The notes beneath the pieces were generated by a model. The model had not been told where the DNA came from. It saw only the letters and a program-made list of their open reading frames with translations, and ran no database searches. 6,816 nt of DNA from Gammaproteobacteria bacterium (GTDB lineage Bacteria; Pseudomonadota; Gammaproteobacteria; Chromatiales; Chromatiaceae). A program made the position numbers and the translations under genes. This document shows, in pieces, positions 1 to 6,816 of the stretch. The DNA is taken from the NCBI GenBank assembly GCA_019136395.1, contig JAGVUH010000097.1:1-6816 (forward strand), in the 5' to 3' direction. Numbering within the stretch: position 1 is the first letter of the stretch; each line of letters opens with the position of its first letter.

Positions 1-668
1 CTGATCAGGCCATCCGGGGCCTCCTGGACCTGCACCTCCAGGCGATTGTCCTGGGGGTTGGCATCGAGCGTGAGCTGGTAATGGTCTTCCCGGTCGGGGG
101 TGCGCAGGTCGAGCCAGACCTCGAAGCTCGCCAGGTTGGCCAGGGTTCCTCGGCCGGCGACTCGCAACGCCGGGGCGCCGGGCAGGATCTCCCCCAGGGT
201 GAGGCGTTGGATGCCAAGCTGAGCGAGTTCGAGGGGTGGCAAGTACCAGCCCCCGGCCTCGTCGGGGGTCTCCTCCGCCGCTTCGTCGCTGGCCGGCAGC
301 CGCTCCAGATGAACGGCCGCGGCGCTGAGTTGGGTGATCCTAATCCGGCCCCGCAACAGGGGCCAGGGGTCCAGGTCCAGGGCGGCGTCGTCGAGGGTGA
401 GCCAGGAGCCCGCGGCGTCGCTGATCGCCAGGTGGCCAATACGCGGGGCCAGGGGCAGGGGGCCCTCCAGCCCCCGGAGGCGGACCAGGCCGTCGCTCAG
501 GACGCCGACCTGGTCGGCGATGAGGCGCCTGCCGGCGTCGGTATTGGCGGCCAGCAGCAGGGCAGCCAGCATCAGGAGCGGCACGCCGACGAGGATCACT
601 GCCAGGCGAACCAGTAATCGCGAGAGGCGGCGGTGACGCGGGAGCGAGGGGCGCGGGGGTGAGGGCAT
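1..668 (-). CDS. tamB: TamB, translocation and assembly module inner-membrane subunit (N-terminal part, cut by window edge)
   Basis: Only the first 222 codons are in the window; the frame is open to the left edge. In the family, TamB is a very long, inner-membrane-anchored periplasmic protein (beta-rich, AsmA-like groove) that works with TamA in outer-membrane assembly and lipid transport. Seen here: a basic, Pro/Arg-rich start, one hydrophobic segment at about residues 18-41 (signal anchor), then NTDAGRRLIADQV right after it, a motif typical of TamB/AsmA-like N-termini, followed by alternating beta-strand-like sequence ([16 protein letters not shown], then an LTLDD stretch). The ATG follows the tamA stop by 2 bases (TGATCATG), so translation is probably coupled; no strong Shine-Dalgarno is visible. 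Function comes from position after tamA plus N-terminal style. The C-terminal DUF490 domain that would settle it lies outside. Confidence 0.88.
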   Translation of the reverse strand, partial: MPSPPRPSLPRHRRLSRLLVRLAVILVGVPLLMLAALLLAANTDAGRRLIADQVGVLSDGLVRLRGLEGPLPLAPRIGHLAISDAAGSWLTLDDAALDLDPWPLLRGRIRITQLSAAAVHLERLPASDEAAEETPDEAGGWYLPPLELAQLGIQRLTLGEILPGAPALRVAGRGTLANLASFEVWLDLRTPDREDHYQLTLDANPQDNRLEVQVQEAPDGLI

Positions 669-670
669 GA

Positions 671-2878
671 TCACCAGGCCTGGCCGACGCCGATGTAGAA
701 CTGGACCGCTGGGTCACCGGCGTCGTTGTTCAACGGGGTGGCCAGGTCCACCCGCACCGGTCCCACCGGTGTCTTGTAACGGACCCCGGCCCCGGCGCCG
801 ATGGACCAGCCGCCGGTACCGGGGAAATTTTCGTCGGAGATGGCGCCGGTATCGACGAACACCGCCGCCCCCCAATTGCCCCACAGGTGCTGGCGCAACT
901 CGAGGCTGGTCTCCAGCAGGTTGCTACCGCCCTGGGGCTGACCGGAGGCGGTCTCGGGACCGATGGACTGGAAGGGAAAGCCACGGACGGAGCCACCGCC
1001 GCCGGCGTAGAAGCGCCAGTCCGGGGGCACGGCGCTGGCCGCGGCGCCAAAGATGCGGCCGATGACCAGGCGACCGGCGAGGATGGTGCCGCCTGCCATG
1101 GCCGTGGTGGCGTCCCCGGCCGTCAGGCGGCTCAGGTCCAGGTAGGCGGTGCCGGTGGCGCGCAGGTGCAGGAAATCGTCGGCGTCGCCGCTGAGGACCT
1201 GGGTCGGGGCGGCCCGCACGTCCACCCGGAAGCCCTGGCGGGGATCGAGCAGGTCGCCGGCGTCGTTGTATTTCAGGGTCAGGGGCAGGAAGGCGAGATG
1301 GTAGTCCTGGACCACCGCGTCCTGGGTGATGCGCGACCGCTCCAGCCCCAGCCCCAGACCGACCTGGAAATTGTCGCCGTAACGGCGTTGCAGGGCGGCG
1401 CCGGCGGTGATGGCATCCCGGTCGTAGGCCTCCAGGAATTCCCGTACCGCGGCGGCGTCCAGGTGCAGGTCCTGGTTGCGGCGCCAGAGGTCGGGCTTGA
1501 CCAGGGCCGCGCTCAGCAGATAGCTCGGCTCGCTGGTGTAGGGGGCGCCCAGGGTGCCGACATCGGCGCGCAGGGTGAGTTGCTCGGCCCGGCCCAGCAG
1601 GTTGCGGTGGGTCCAGGAGCCAGAGACGCTGCCGCCCTCATCCGTGGAATAGGCGCCGGCGAAACGCAGCACCCGGGGCGGGCGTTCGGTGACCTCCAGG
1701 GTCAGGGGCAGATGGCCGTCGGGGTCCGGGGACGTCCCGGGGATGAGCCGGGCGCTGGCCAGCACCCTGCCTGCCAGCAGATCCCGGCGCGCCTGTTCCA
1801 GCCGGCTGGTGGTGACGAGTTCCCCCGGCTCCAGGCCCAGGCGGCGGCGCACATAGTCCTCCTGGACCCGGTCCAGCCCCTCGATACGGATGGTGCCGAC
1901 GCCAAGGCGGGGTCCGGGGGTAGCGTTGTAGGTGACGTCCATGGTCCGGGTGTAATGGTTGACGAGGACCTCCGGGGCCGGGACCTGGGCCAGGGCGTAG
2001 CCCTCCTCGCGCAGGGCGGCGAGCACCGCCTGACCGGCGGCGAGGACGCTGCTGGCCAGGGCCGGCTGGCCAGGGGCCAGGGTGAAGGCGGCGTGAACCG
2101 CCGGCGAAACCGGGCCGTCGAGGCGGGCCTGACCGATGTGATAGAGGGGACCCAGGTCGATGCTGACTTGAATGGGGATGGGCGCCGGCGTGGGCGTGGG
2201 CCCCGGGCTTGTCGATGCCGCCTCTCCCGGGGCACTTGACGTGCCCGCCGGGTCTCCCAAGTCCTTGGACGCCACTGATCCCGCCGCTCCCGCGGGTTGG
2301 GCCGCGCGCGGCGTGCCCGCCGTGCTGGTGATTTCCGGCGCGCTGGCCTCTCCCGCCCTGCCTCCAGCACCCCCAGCGGCCGATCGCTCTTCCAGGCGCG
2401 CCACCAGGTCCGGCGTCTCCAGGGGGAGGCCATCCAGGCGGATGTCGATGTAGGCGTCGTAGTAACCGAAACTTCGCAGAACGTCGTCCAGGCGCGGCAG
2501 GTCATCGTTGGCCCGCGCCACCAAGGCGAAGGCGCCGGCCTTGGCCTCCTCCCGCAGGCTGGCGAGGAGGGAGGTGTCCAGCAGGGCCTGGTCCATGGCC
2601 TCCTGGCCGGTGGGTTTGATCGTCAGATCGTAGGGGAGGGTTTCCGCCCGCAGGCCGGGGCTGAACAGGCTGAGTGCCAGCAGGCTGGTGGTGAGGAAGC
2701 TGCCGATTAATAGGCTGATGCGAAAGAATCTCGTGATCAGGAGGCTGGCGCGGAAGAGGAGGGGGAGGATGGTCCACAACCAGGGCCGCGGCACGCTGAG
2801 GGCAAAGGTCTGGCCCCCGGCCGGCGGCCAAGCCCGGGGCGGGAAACAATTCCGGCATGTAACCCGTGGTGGTTGCAT
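671..2878 (-). CDS. tamA: TamA, outer-membrane Omp85-family assembly factor
   Basis: TamA is the outer-membrane partner of TamB: an N-terminal periplasmic arm of three POTRA domains and a C-terminal 16-strand barrel. With the ATG at 2878 the protein has 735 residues. Seen: hydrophobic signal region at about 35-75 ending LRA before ETLPYDL; POTRA1 about 80-250, with FGYYDAYIDIRLDG and later VSIDLGPLYHIG; POTRA2 about 251-335; POTRA3 about 330-400; barrel from about 401, with the Omp85 VRGF motif at 631-634 and a C-terminal strand ending FYIGVGQAW, with the terminal aromatic expected of outer-membrane barrels. It is longer than E. coli TamA (about 577 residues), mainly through a Pro/Ala/Gly/Ser-rich insert at about 165-234 inside POTRA1 and a long N-terminus. 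The start is uncertain: the frame is open to 3037, and GTG at 2794 (707 residues, 50-residue signal) is equally attractive because residues 1-28 do not look like a signal peptide. Confidence 0.93.
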   Translation of the reverse strand: MQPPRVTCRNCFPPRAWPPAGGQTFALSVPRPWLWTILPLLFRASLLITRFFRISLLIGSFLTTSLLALSLFSPGLRAETLPYDLTIKPTGQEAMDQALLDTSLLASLREEAKAGAFALVARANDDLPRLDDVLRSFGYYDAYIDIRLDGLPLETPDLVARLEERSAAGGAGGRAGEASAPEITSTAGTPRAAQPAGAAGSVASKDLGDPAGTSSAPGEAASTSPGPTPTPAPIPIQVSIDLGPLYHIGQARLDGPVSPAVHAAFTLAPGQPALASSVLAAGQAVLAALREEGYALAQVPAPEVLVNHYTRTMDVTYNATPGPRLGVGTIRIEGLDRVQEDYVRRRLGLEPGELVTTSRLEQARRDLLAGRVLASARLIPGTSPDPDGHLPLTLEVTERPPRVLRFAGAYSTDEGGSVSGSWTHRNLLGRAEQLTLRADVGTLGAPYTSEPSYLLSAALVKPDLWRRNQDLHLDAAAVREFLEAYDRDAITAGAALQRRYGDNFQVGLGLGLERSRITQDAVVQDYHLAFLPLTLKYNDAGDLLDPRQGFRVDVRAAPTQVLSGDADDFLHLRATGTAYLDLSRLTAGDATTAMAGGTILAGRLVIGRIFGAAASAVPPDWRFYAGGGGSVRGFPFQSIGPETASGQPQGGSNLLETSLELRQHLWGNWGAAVFVDTGAISDENFPGTGGWSIGAGAGVRYKTPVGPVRVDLATPLNNDAGDPAVQFYIGVGQAW
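2177..2386 (-). other. Low-complexity insert within TamA POTRA1
   Basis: This segment encodes about 70 residues (about 165-234 of the 735-residue form) made almost wholly of Ala, Gly, Pro, Ser, Thr and Glu, ending in a PGPTPTPAPIPI run. It separates the first half of POTRA1 (ending near IRLDGLPLETPDLVARLEE) from its last strands (VSIDLGPLYHIG). The frame stays open and the barrel is intact, so it reads as a flexible loop rather than damage. That it is disordered is inferred from composition. Confidence 0.75.
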
Positions 2879-2937
2879 CGGCCGATGATACCCCAAGAAG
2901 CGCGAACCGCCGGGGTCGAAGGTGGCCTGATCACCCG

Positions 2938-2975
2938 CCGGGGGAGGGGCCTGGGGCATGGCCCGTCTCCCCCGG
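2938..2975. repeat. Strong GC-rich hairpin upstream of tamA
   Basis: A perfect 9-base inverted repeat (CCGGGGGAG at 2938-2946, CTCCCCCGG at 2967-2975) encloses a second perfect 5-base repeat (GGGCC at 2947-2951, GGCCC at 2960-2964). Together they can form a 14-pair stem with a 2-base bulge and an 8-base loop. It lies 60 bases upstream of the chosen tamA ATG, in the spacer after the small gene. No T-run follows on either strand, so it is not a classical intrinsic terminator. It may instead be an mRNA-stability or attenuation structure; function is unknown. Confidence 0.6.
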
Positions 2976-3086
2976 AGGCGCCTTAGATGCTGTCCATCCG
3001 ATCCTTTGCCGACTTGAGCGGGTCCCTCTGGGGACAAATCGGGAACTGGCGGCTGGACGCTTTTTAGGAAGTATCAGAAAGTGGGA

Positions 3087-3314
3087 TCAGTCGTCGTAGT
3101 GCTCGGCGCCGCGGCGAATCTTGCGGACGGACTTTTCCAGGTCATCGGCGACCTTTTCCACGGCAGACAGCACGGAGTTGGTAATGGCGGACTCGATCAA
3201 CATGGCCAGTTGGCCAAGATCTTCGTCGGTGAGGACCTTGCGGGCCTCCTCGTCCAGGACCTCCTTGAAGCCCTTGACGACCTGTTTGGCTTGCTTTTCG
3301 TAATGCTTTGACAT
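3087..3314 (-). CDS. Small helical protein of unknown function, downstream of ppk2
   Basis: I do not recognise this 75-residue protein. It starts MSKHYEKQAKQVVKGFKEVL and ends RRGAEHYDD. It is rich in Lys, Glu, Asp, Ala, Val and Leu with almost no Pro or Gly, which predicts nearly all alpha-helix, perhaps two helices broken near residues 29-32 (TDED). It has no signal peptide, membrane segment or cysteine, so it is probably cytoplasmic. The ATG at 3314 is 23 bases after the ppk2 stop, with GGGAG about 13 bases upstream, which is a long spacing. A TTG at 3341 overlapping the ppk2 stop (TTGA) would add nine residues, but ATG is preferred. Same strand and tight spacing suggest co-transcription with ppk2. 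An antisense shadow is unlikely, since no competing gene occupies the opposite strand and codon use looks coding. A phasin-like or regulatory role would be a guess. Confidence 0.75.
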   Translation of the reverse strand: MSKHYEKQAKQVVKGFKEVLDEEARKVLTDEDLGQLAMLIESAITNSVLSAVEKVADDLEKSVRKIRRGAEHYDD

Positions 3315-3337
3315 GGCGTTAGTGGATCTCCCGGGGT

Positions 3338-4402
3338 TCAAAGCGAGGCGGGGCTCAGTTGATCGATTTGGGGCGCGACCACGATCTCGGGGTCGGGCGG
3401 GCAGGCAACTTCCGGATTGCGGTTTGGATAAGGAGACTTGGAGAGCAGGAAGCGCATGGCGTTGATACGGGCCCGCTTCTTGTCGTCAGACTTGATCACG
3501 GTCCAGGGGCAGTCGGCCGTATGGGTGTAGAAATACATGTTTTCCTTGGCGCTGGTGTATTCTTCCCACAGGTCCAGGGAGGCCAGGTCCATGGGGCTGA
3601 GTTTCCACTGTTTCAGCGGATCGTGCTCGCGGGACTTGAAGCGCCGTAACTGCTCCTTGCGGGTGACCGAGAACCAGAGTTTGTGCAGGCGGATGCCGCT
3701 GCGAACGAGCATACGCTCTAGTTCCGGGGTCTGCCGCATGAATTCCAGGTACTCGGCCGGGGTGCAGAAACCCATCACCCGCTCGACACCGGCACGGTTA
3801 TACCAGGAGCGGTCGAAGAAAACGATCTCACCGGCGGCCGGCAGGTGCTGAAGGTAACGCTGATAATACCATTGGGTGCGTTCGCGATCGTTGGGCTTCT
3901 CCAGGGCGACCACGCGCGCGGCCCGGGGATTGAGATGTTCCATGAAACGCTTGATGGTCCCGCCCTTGCCGGCGGCGTCGCGTCCCTCGCAGAGCACCAT
4001 GACGCGTTCGCCCGTTTCCTTGACCCAGTTCTGCCACTTGAGCAACTCGATTTGCAGTTGGTACTGGATGTCCATGTACTCCGTCACGGGCATCTTCTTC
4101 TTATAGGGATAATAGGCCTCGGCCTCACGCTTGAGCTGCTTTTCGTCGACCTGGATGTTGACCAGCACGTTGACGGGCTTGTCCTTCTTGTCTTCCTTGT
4201 CGCTCTTGGCGCCCTTGTCAGCGGGTTCGGGTTTATCCGCGCCCTTTGACTCGCTGGCCTTGGCCGAGGCGCTGGATGCCTCCGGCGCCTTGCCCTGGCT
4301 GGCCGGAGCCGCCGGGGTGGGGGTGGGCTTGGCGCTGGCGGTCGCCGTGGCCGGCCCCGCTGGTGGCGTTTCGGTGGTCGGCTTGACCTCGTTTTCAGTC
4401 AT
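3338..4402 (-). CDS. ppk2: Polyphosphate kinase 2 (PPK2 family, class I type)
   Basis: PPK2 enzymes transfer phosphate between inorganic polyphosphate and nucleoside diphosphates or monophosphates in the cytoplasm; class I members mainly phosphorylate nucleoside diphosphates. The protein has 354 residues. Seen: Walker A-type loop GRDAAGKGG at 140-148, Walker B-like VFFDRSWYNRAGVERVMGFC at 194-213 (D197), and lid region with RRFKSREHDPLKQWKLSP at 253-270, followed by SPMDLASLDLWEEYTSAKENM and the WTVIKSDDKKRARINAMR segment typical of the family. One PPK2 domain spans about 95-330, so it is not the two-domain class II form. Residues 1-76 are an extra Pro/Ala/Lys/Ser-rich, probably disordered tail. 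Start ATG is well supported by GGAGG at 4409-4413, six bases upstream. It heads a minus-strand group continuing to the small gene and perhaps tamA. The exact nucleotide preference cannot be read from the sequence. Confidence 0.96.
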   Translation of the reverse strand: MTENEVKPTTETPPAGPATATASAKPTPTPAAPASQGKAPEASSASAKASESKGADKPEPADKGAKSDKEDKKDKPVNVLVNIQVDEKQLKREAEAYYPYKKKMPVTEYMDIQYQLQIELLKWQNWVKETGERVMVLCEGRDAAGKGGTIKRFMEHLNPRAARVVALEKPNDRERTQWYYQRYLQHLPAAGEIVFFDRSWYNRAGVERVMGFCTPAEYLEFMRQTPELERMLVRSGIRLHKLWFSVTRKEQLRRFKSREHDPLKQWKLSPMDLASLDLWEEYTSAKENMYFYTHTADCPWTVIKSDDKKRARINAMRFLLSKSPYPNRNPEVACPPDPEIVVAPQIDQLSPASL

Positions 4403-4499
4403 GTGCTGCCTCCGCGTGCAGGTTGCGTGGTTGTGGCTGGGATGGATCCGGACGACGGGAGCCTGGCGCTGACCGTCTGGGCGTCGTCATGAAAACGTA

Positions 4500-4505
4500 A
4501 TAGTA
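4500..4505 (-). promoter_or_regulatory. Weak candidate -10 element for ppk2
   Basis: Read on the minus strand this is TACTAT, five of six bases matching TATAAT, in a local AT-rich patch about 98 bases upstream of the ppk2 ATG. No good -35 hexamer lies 16-18 bases upstream, so this is only a suggestion. It would give an untranslated leader of roughly 90 bases. Confidence 0.25.
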
Positions 4506-4672
4506 GAGCATCCCTTTGTCGACACCAGCATTAATTGCGTTGAATAGGGCGCAACGGCGGCGATTGGCGGACAATGAGCGCCGATCCGTCGCGCGAGCGA
4601 CTGGTCGGTCGCCCCATGCGGGCGCCGTCCTGGGGGACACCCCTGGCTGGCGCCTCTGGGCTCGGCTAGGTC

Positions 4673-4706
4673 CTTGGCTTGACCCATGGCCTGACTTGGC
4701 TTGACC
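4673..4706 (+). repeat. Two 12-base direct repeats, 22-base period
   Basis: CTTGGCTTGACC occurs exactly at 4673-4684 and 4695-4706. The 22-base spacing is about two helical turns, so both copies would face the same side of DNA. A degenerate related sequence (CTTGGTTTGGTTGACA) lies at 4765-4780, overlapping the rpsT -35. This could be a pair of regulator sites or chance in a repetitive GC-rich stretch. Confidence 0.5.
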
Positions 4707-4774
4707 ACGCGGTGAGATGGGCACGCTCCAGAGACGCAAGCGTACTGAGATGCACAAAAAGGGCCTTGGTTTGG

Positions 4775-4803
4775 TTGACAGCGGCTAGGGCCTTGAGGAA
4801 AAT
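4775..4803 (+). promoter_or_regulatory. Probable sigma-70 promoter of rpsT
   Basis: A consensus -35 TTGACA at 4775-4780 is followed after 17 bases by GAAAAT at 4798-4803, four of six matching TATAAT. The predicted start near 4810 gives a leader of about 47 bases before the rpsT TTG, AT-rich at its beginning (CTTAAATTTAATC). This is a good fit for a strongly expressed ribosomal protein gene. Confidence 0.6.
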
Positions 4804-4844
4804 GCCCGGTCTTAAATTTAATCCCGCGATTCATCCCGGATTTC

Positions 4845-4849
4845 AGGAG
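4845..4849 (+). promoter_or_regulatory. Shine-Dalgarno that fixes the rpsT TTG start
   Basis: AGGAG lies 7 bases before the TTG at 4857. No ATG or GTG in frame gives a full-length bS20, and the encoded [13 protein letters not shown] is the expected N-terminus, so the site decides in favour of the UUG start. Confidence 0.85.
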
Positions 4850-4856
4850 CAATCAC

Positions 4857-5120
4857 TTGGCCAACTCCCCCCAAGCCCTCAAGCGCGCCCGTCAGGCCGA
4901 GCAGCATCGCCAGCAAAATGCCTCTCGCCGCAGTGCCATGCGCACTTACATCAAGAACACGCTCAAGGCGATCGCGGCGGGTGACAAGGAAGCGGCCATG
5001 GCGGCCTTCAAGACGGCCATGCCCTTCATCGACCGGGCGGCCGGCAAGGGCCTGATCCATGCCAATAAGGCGGCCCGTCACAAGAGCCGGATCAACGCCC
5101 GTATTAAAGCGATGGCTTGA
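4857..5120 (+). CDS. rpsT: 30S ribosomal protein bS20
   Basis: bS20 binds 16S rRNA early in assembly of the small ribosomal subunit. The 87-residue product matches the usual length and pattern: [25 protein letters not shown] at the N-terminus, then [18 protein letters not shown], and the C-terminal [23 protein letters not shown] segment. It is highly basic, forms long helices and is Lys/Arg/Ala-rich as expected. The start is TTG, preceded by AGGAG at a 7-base spacing; E. coli rpsT also starts with UUG, where the weak start is linked to autogenous control by S20. It has its own promoter (TTGACA at 4775) and a strong terminator after it (5177-5201), so it is probably monocistronic. Confidence 0.98.
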   Translation: MANSPQALKRARQAEQHRQQNASRRSAMRTYIKNTLKAIAAGDKEAAMAAFKTAMPFIDRAAGKGLIHANKAARHKSRINARIKAMA

Positions 5121-5176
5121 GCCTCTCGCGCGGCCGGTCACGCGACCGATCCCGCTCCGCTCAATGCAGCGGACCC

Positions 5177-5201
5177 AAAACCGGCCTCTGGCCGGTTTTT
5201 T
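5177..5201 (+). terminator. Intrinsic terminator of rpsT
   Basis: A perfect 6-pair stem CCGGCC (5181-5186) and GGCCGG (5190-5195) with a TCT loop is followed by six T residues (5196-5201) and preceded by AAAA (5177-5180), which extends pairing to 10. It sits 57 bases after the rpsT stop and 26 bases before the cupin start, which isolates rpsT from the downstream genes unless there is read-through. Confidence 0.92.
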
Positions 5202-5227
5202 CATGAGTCAGATCAAGGCCCGCCGCC

Positions 5228-5566
5228 ATGATCCCCGCCAATCTGTTCACTGGTCTACCCGCCCTGGAAGAGGGAGAGTTCTTTCAGGATCTCTGGCGTC
5301 AGGGGCGGGTCCGTATCGAGCGCATCCTCAGCAGCGCCACCCCCGACCCCGGGCTCTATGATCAGGAGCAGGATGAATGGGTCCTCTTGCTGGAGGGTCG
5401 GGCGGTGCTCGAACTGGATGGGGAGTGCGTCAACCTGATGCCGGGGGATTATCTGTTCATTCCCGCCCACACGCCCCACCGGGTGCTGGAGACCCGGCCG
5501 GCGCCGCGGTGTCTCTGGCTGGCGATTCATCTTTATCCCCCGGACGCCACGCCGCCGGAGGCCTGA
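5228..5566 (+). CDS. Small cupin-fold protein
   Basis: The 112-residue protein is a single cupin barrel of the small family whose core reads YDQ..DEWVLLLEG. Seen: YDQEQDEWVLLLEGRAVLEL at 44-63 (cupin motif 1) and LMPGDYLFIPAHTPHRV at 70-86 (motif 2, with PGD at 72-74 and H81, H84). Motif 1 keeps the glutamate (E50) but lacks the usual HxH pair. My recollection of this family is that such a substitution is common in it, so this is probably not decay; metal binding, if any, would be altered. Substrate is unknown. The ATG has only a weak AAGG at 5215-5218. The stop is 97 bases before hemF on the same strand, and no terminator lies between, so co-transcription with hemF is likely; a promoter would have to lie in or just after the rpsT terminator region, where I find no clear one. 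Confidence 0.9.
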   Translation: MIPANLFTGLPALEEGEFFQDLWRQGRVRIERILSSATPDPGLYDQEQDEWVLLLEGRAVLELDGECVNLMPGDYLFIPAHTPHRVLETRPAPRCLWLAIHLYPPDATPPEA

Positions 5567-5571
5567 AGCCA

Positions 5572-6609
<1,038 letters not shown>

Positions 6610-6623
6610 AGAGTCCAACCTGC

Positions 6624-6816
6624 TCAGGGTTCCAGGTGTTCCCGGAGCCAGTCGCGAATCTGCGCCGTGGAGCGCGCGCCGCTAAAACGGCCCTTTTCCT
6701 CTCCGGCGTGAAAGAGGATGACGGTGGGAAAGCCCCGCAGCCGGTAATGGCCCGCCAGCTTCATGTTGTCACCCTCGTCGACCTCGACCTTGGCGAGGCG
6801 CACCCGCCCCTGACAT
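6624..6816 (-). CDS. Thioredoxin-family protein (C-terminal part, cut by window edge)
   Basis: Sixty-three residues plus the stop are visible; the gene enters from the right edge. The segment CQGRVRLAKVEVDEGDNMKLAGHYRLRGFPTVILF lines up with the second half of thioredoxin (compare E. coli YQGKLTVAKLNID, then YGIRGIPTLLLF), including the cis-proline in RGFPT that faces the active site. It then follows HAGEEKGRFSGARSTAQIRDWLREHLEP, matching the final strand and helix. The CXXC active site would lie upstream, outside the window, so redox activity cannot be confirmed. It could be a stand-alone thioredoxin or the end of a larger thioredoxin-domain protein. It converges on hemF with a 36-base gap. 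Confidence 0.88.
   Translation of the reverse strand, partial: CQGRVRLAKVEVDEGDNMKLAGHYRLRGFPTVILFHAGEEKGRFSGARSTAQIRDWLREHLEP

Larger units (their letters stand above)
4403..4856. other. Gene-free divergent region between ppk2 and rpsT
   Basis: No open frame here looks like a gene; those present overlap each other, lack ribosome binding sites and have Cys/Arg/Pro-rich shadow-like composition. The region holds the ppk2 Shine-Dalgarno (4409-4413), a weak ppk2 -10 candidate (4500-4505), two 12-base direct repeats (4673-4684 and 4695-4706), the rpsT promoter (4775-4803) and the rpsT leader with its Shine-Dalgarno (4845-4849). I see nothing identifiable in about 4510-4670 apart from a short perfect inverted repeat, GTCGC-GCGA-GCGAC, near 4588-4601. 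Confidence 0.7.

Noticed and set aside
81..617. 178-codon plus-strand frame at the left edge
   Set aside because: It is antisense to the tamB start region, which has a membrane anchor and TamB-like sequence directly coupled to tamA.
887..2239. 450-codon open frame on the plus strand
   Set aside because: It is the antisense shadow of tamA, rich in Gly/Gln/Ala/Val with no domain pattern, while the minus strand encodes clear POTRA and barrel motifs.
3022..3035. Short hairpin GTCCC-TCTG-GGGAC as a terminator after the small gene
   Set aside because: Five pairs only and no T-run on either strand; chance is likely.
3315..3341. TTG start giving the small gene nine extra residues and a TTGA overlap with the ppk2 stop
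   Set aside because: The ATG at 3314 is a better start and the added residues (MNPGRSTNA) look like spacer sequence.
4679..4706. TTGACC words as further -35 boxes
   Set aside because: No acceptable -10 lies 16-18 bases downstream of either copy.
4487..4852. Minus-strand frame of 121 codons across the ppk2-rpsT region
   Set aside because: It runs antisense through the rpsT promoter and leader, has mixed Cys/Pro/Arg-rich composition without any fold pattern, and overlaps another equally poor frame.

Overview
The window looks like ordinary chromosomal DNA from a GC-rich gammaproteobacterium. The bS20, TamA/TamB, PPK2 and HemF proteins all look gammaproteobacterial, and the high GC with an oxygen-dependent HemF would suit a Chromatiales-type (purple sulfur or related) organism. 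That lineage is an inference from protein style, not a search result. I see no mobile element, CRISPR array, tRNA or rRNA, and no obvious sign of horizontal transfer.

Left half (about 1-4402), all on the minus strand, read from right to left: ppk2 (class I polyphosphate kinase 2), a 75-residue unrecognised helical protein, tamA (outer-membrane Omp85-family barrel with three POTRA domains), and the first 222 codons of tamB, cut by the window edge. The tamA stop and tamB start are 2 bases apart. ppk2 and the small gene are 23 bases apart. About 208 bases separate the small gene from tamA, and they contain a strong GC-rich hairpin. TamA and TamB form the translocation and assembly module that links inner and outer membranes. 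PPK2 makes or uses polyphosphate in the cytoplasm, and no direct link between the two is known.

Middle (4403-4856): a 454-base gene-free divergent region between ppk2 and rpsT. It holds a good sigma-70-type promoter for rpsT, a weak candidate -10 for ppk2 and a pair of 12-base direct repeats spaced 22 bases apart.

Right half (4857-6816): rpsT (ribosomal protein bS20) with a UUG start, strong Shine-Dalgarno and a clear intrinsic terminator; then a small cupin protein and hemF (oxygen-dependent coproporphyrinogen III oxidase), probably co-transcribed; then, converging from the right on the minus strand, the last 63 codons of a thioredoxin-family protein. The 97 bases between cupin and hemF carry an imperfect duplicate of the hemF start region.

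No convincing new system is present. The points most worth a second look are the low-complexity insert inside the first POTRA domain of TamA, the duplicated hemF start, the hairpin upstream of tamA and the unrecognised small gene after ppk2.
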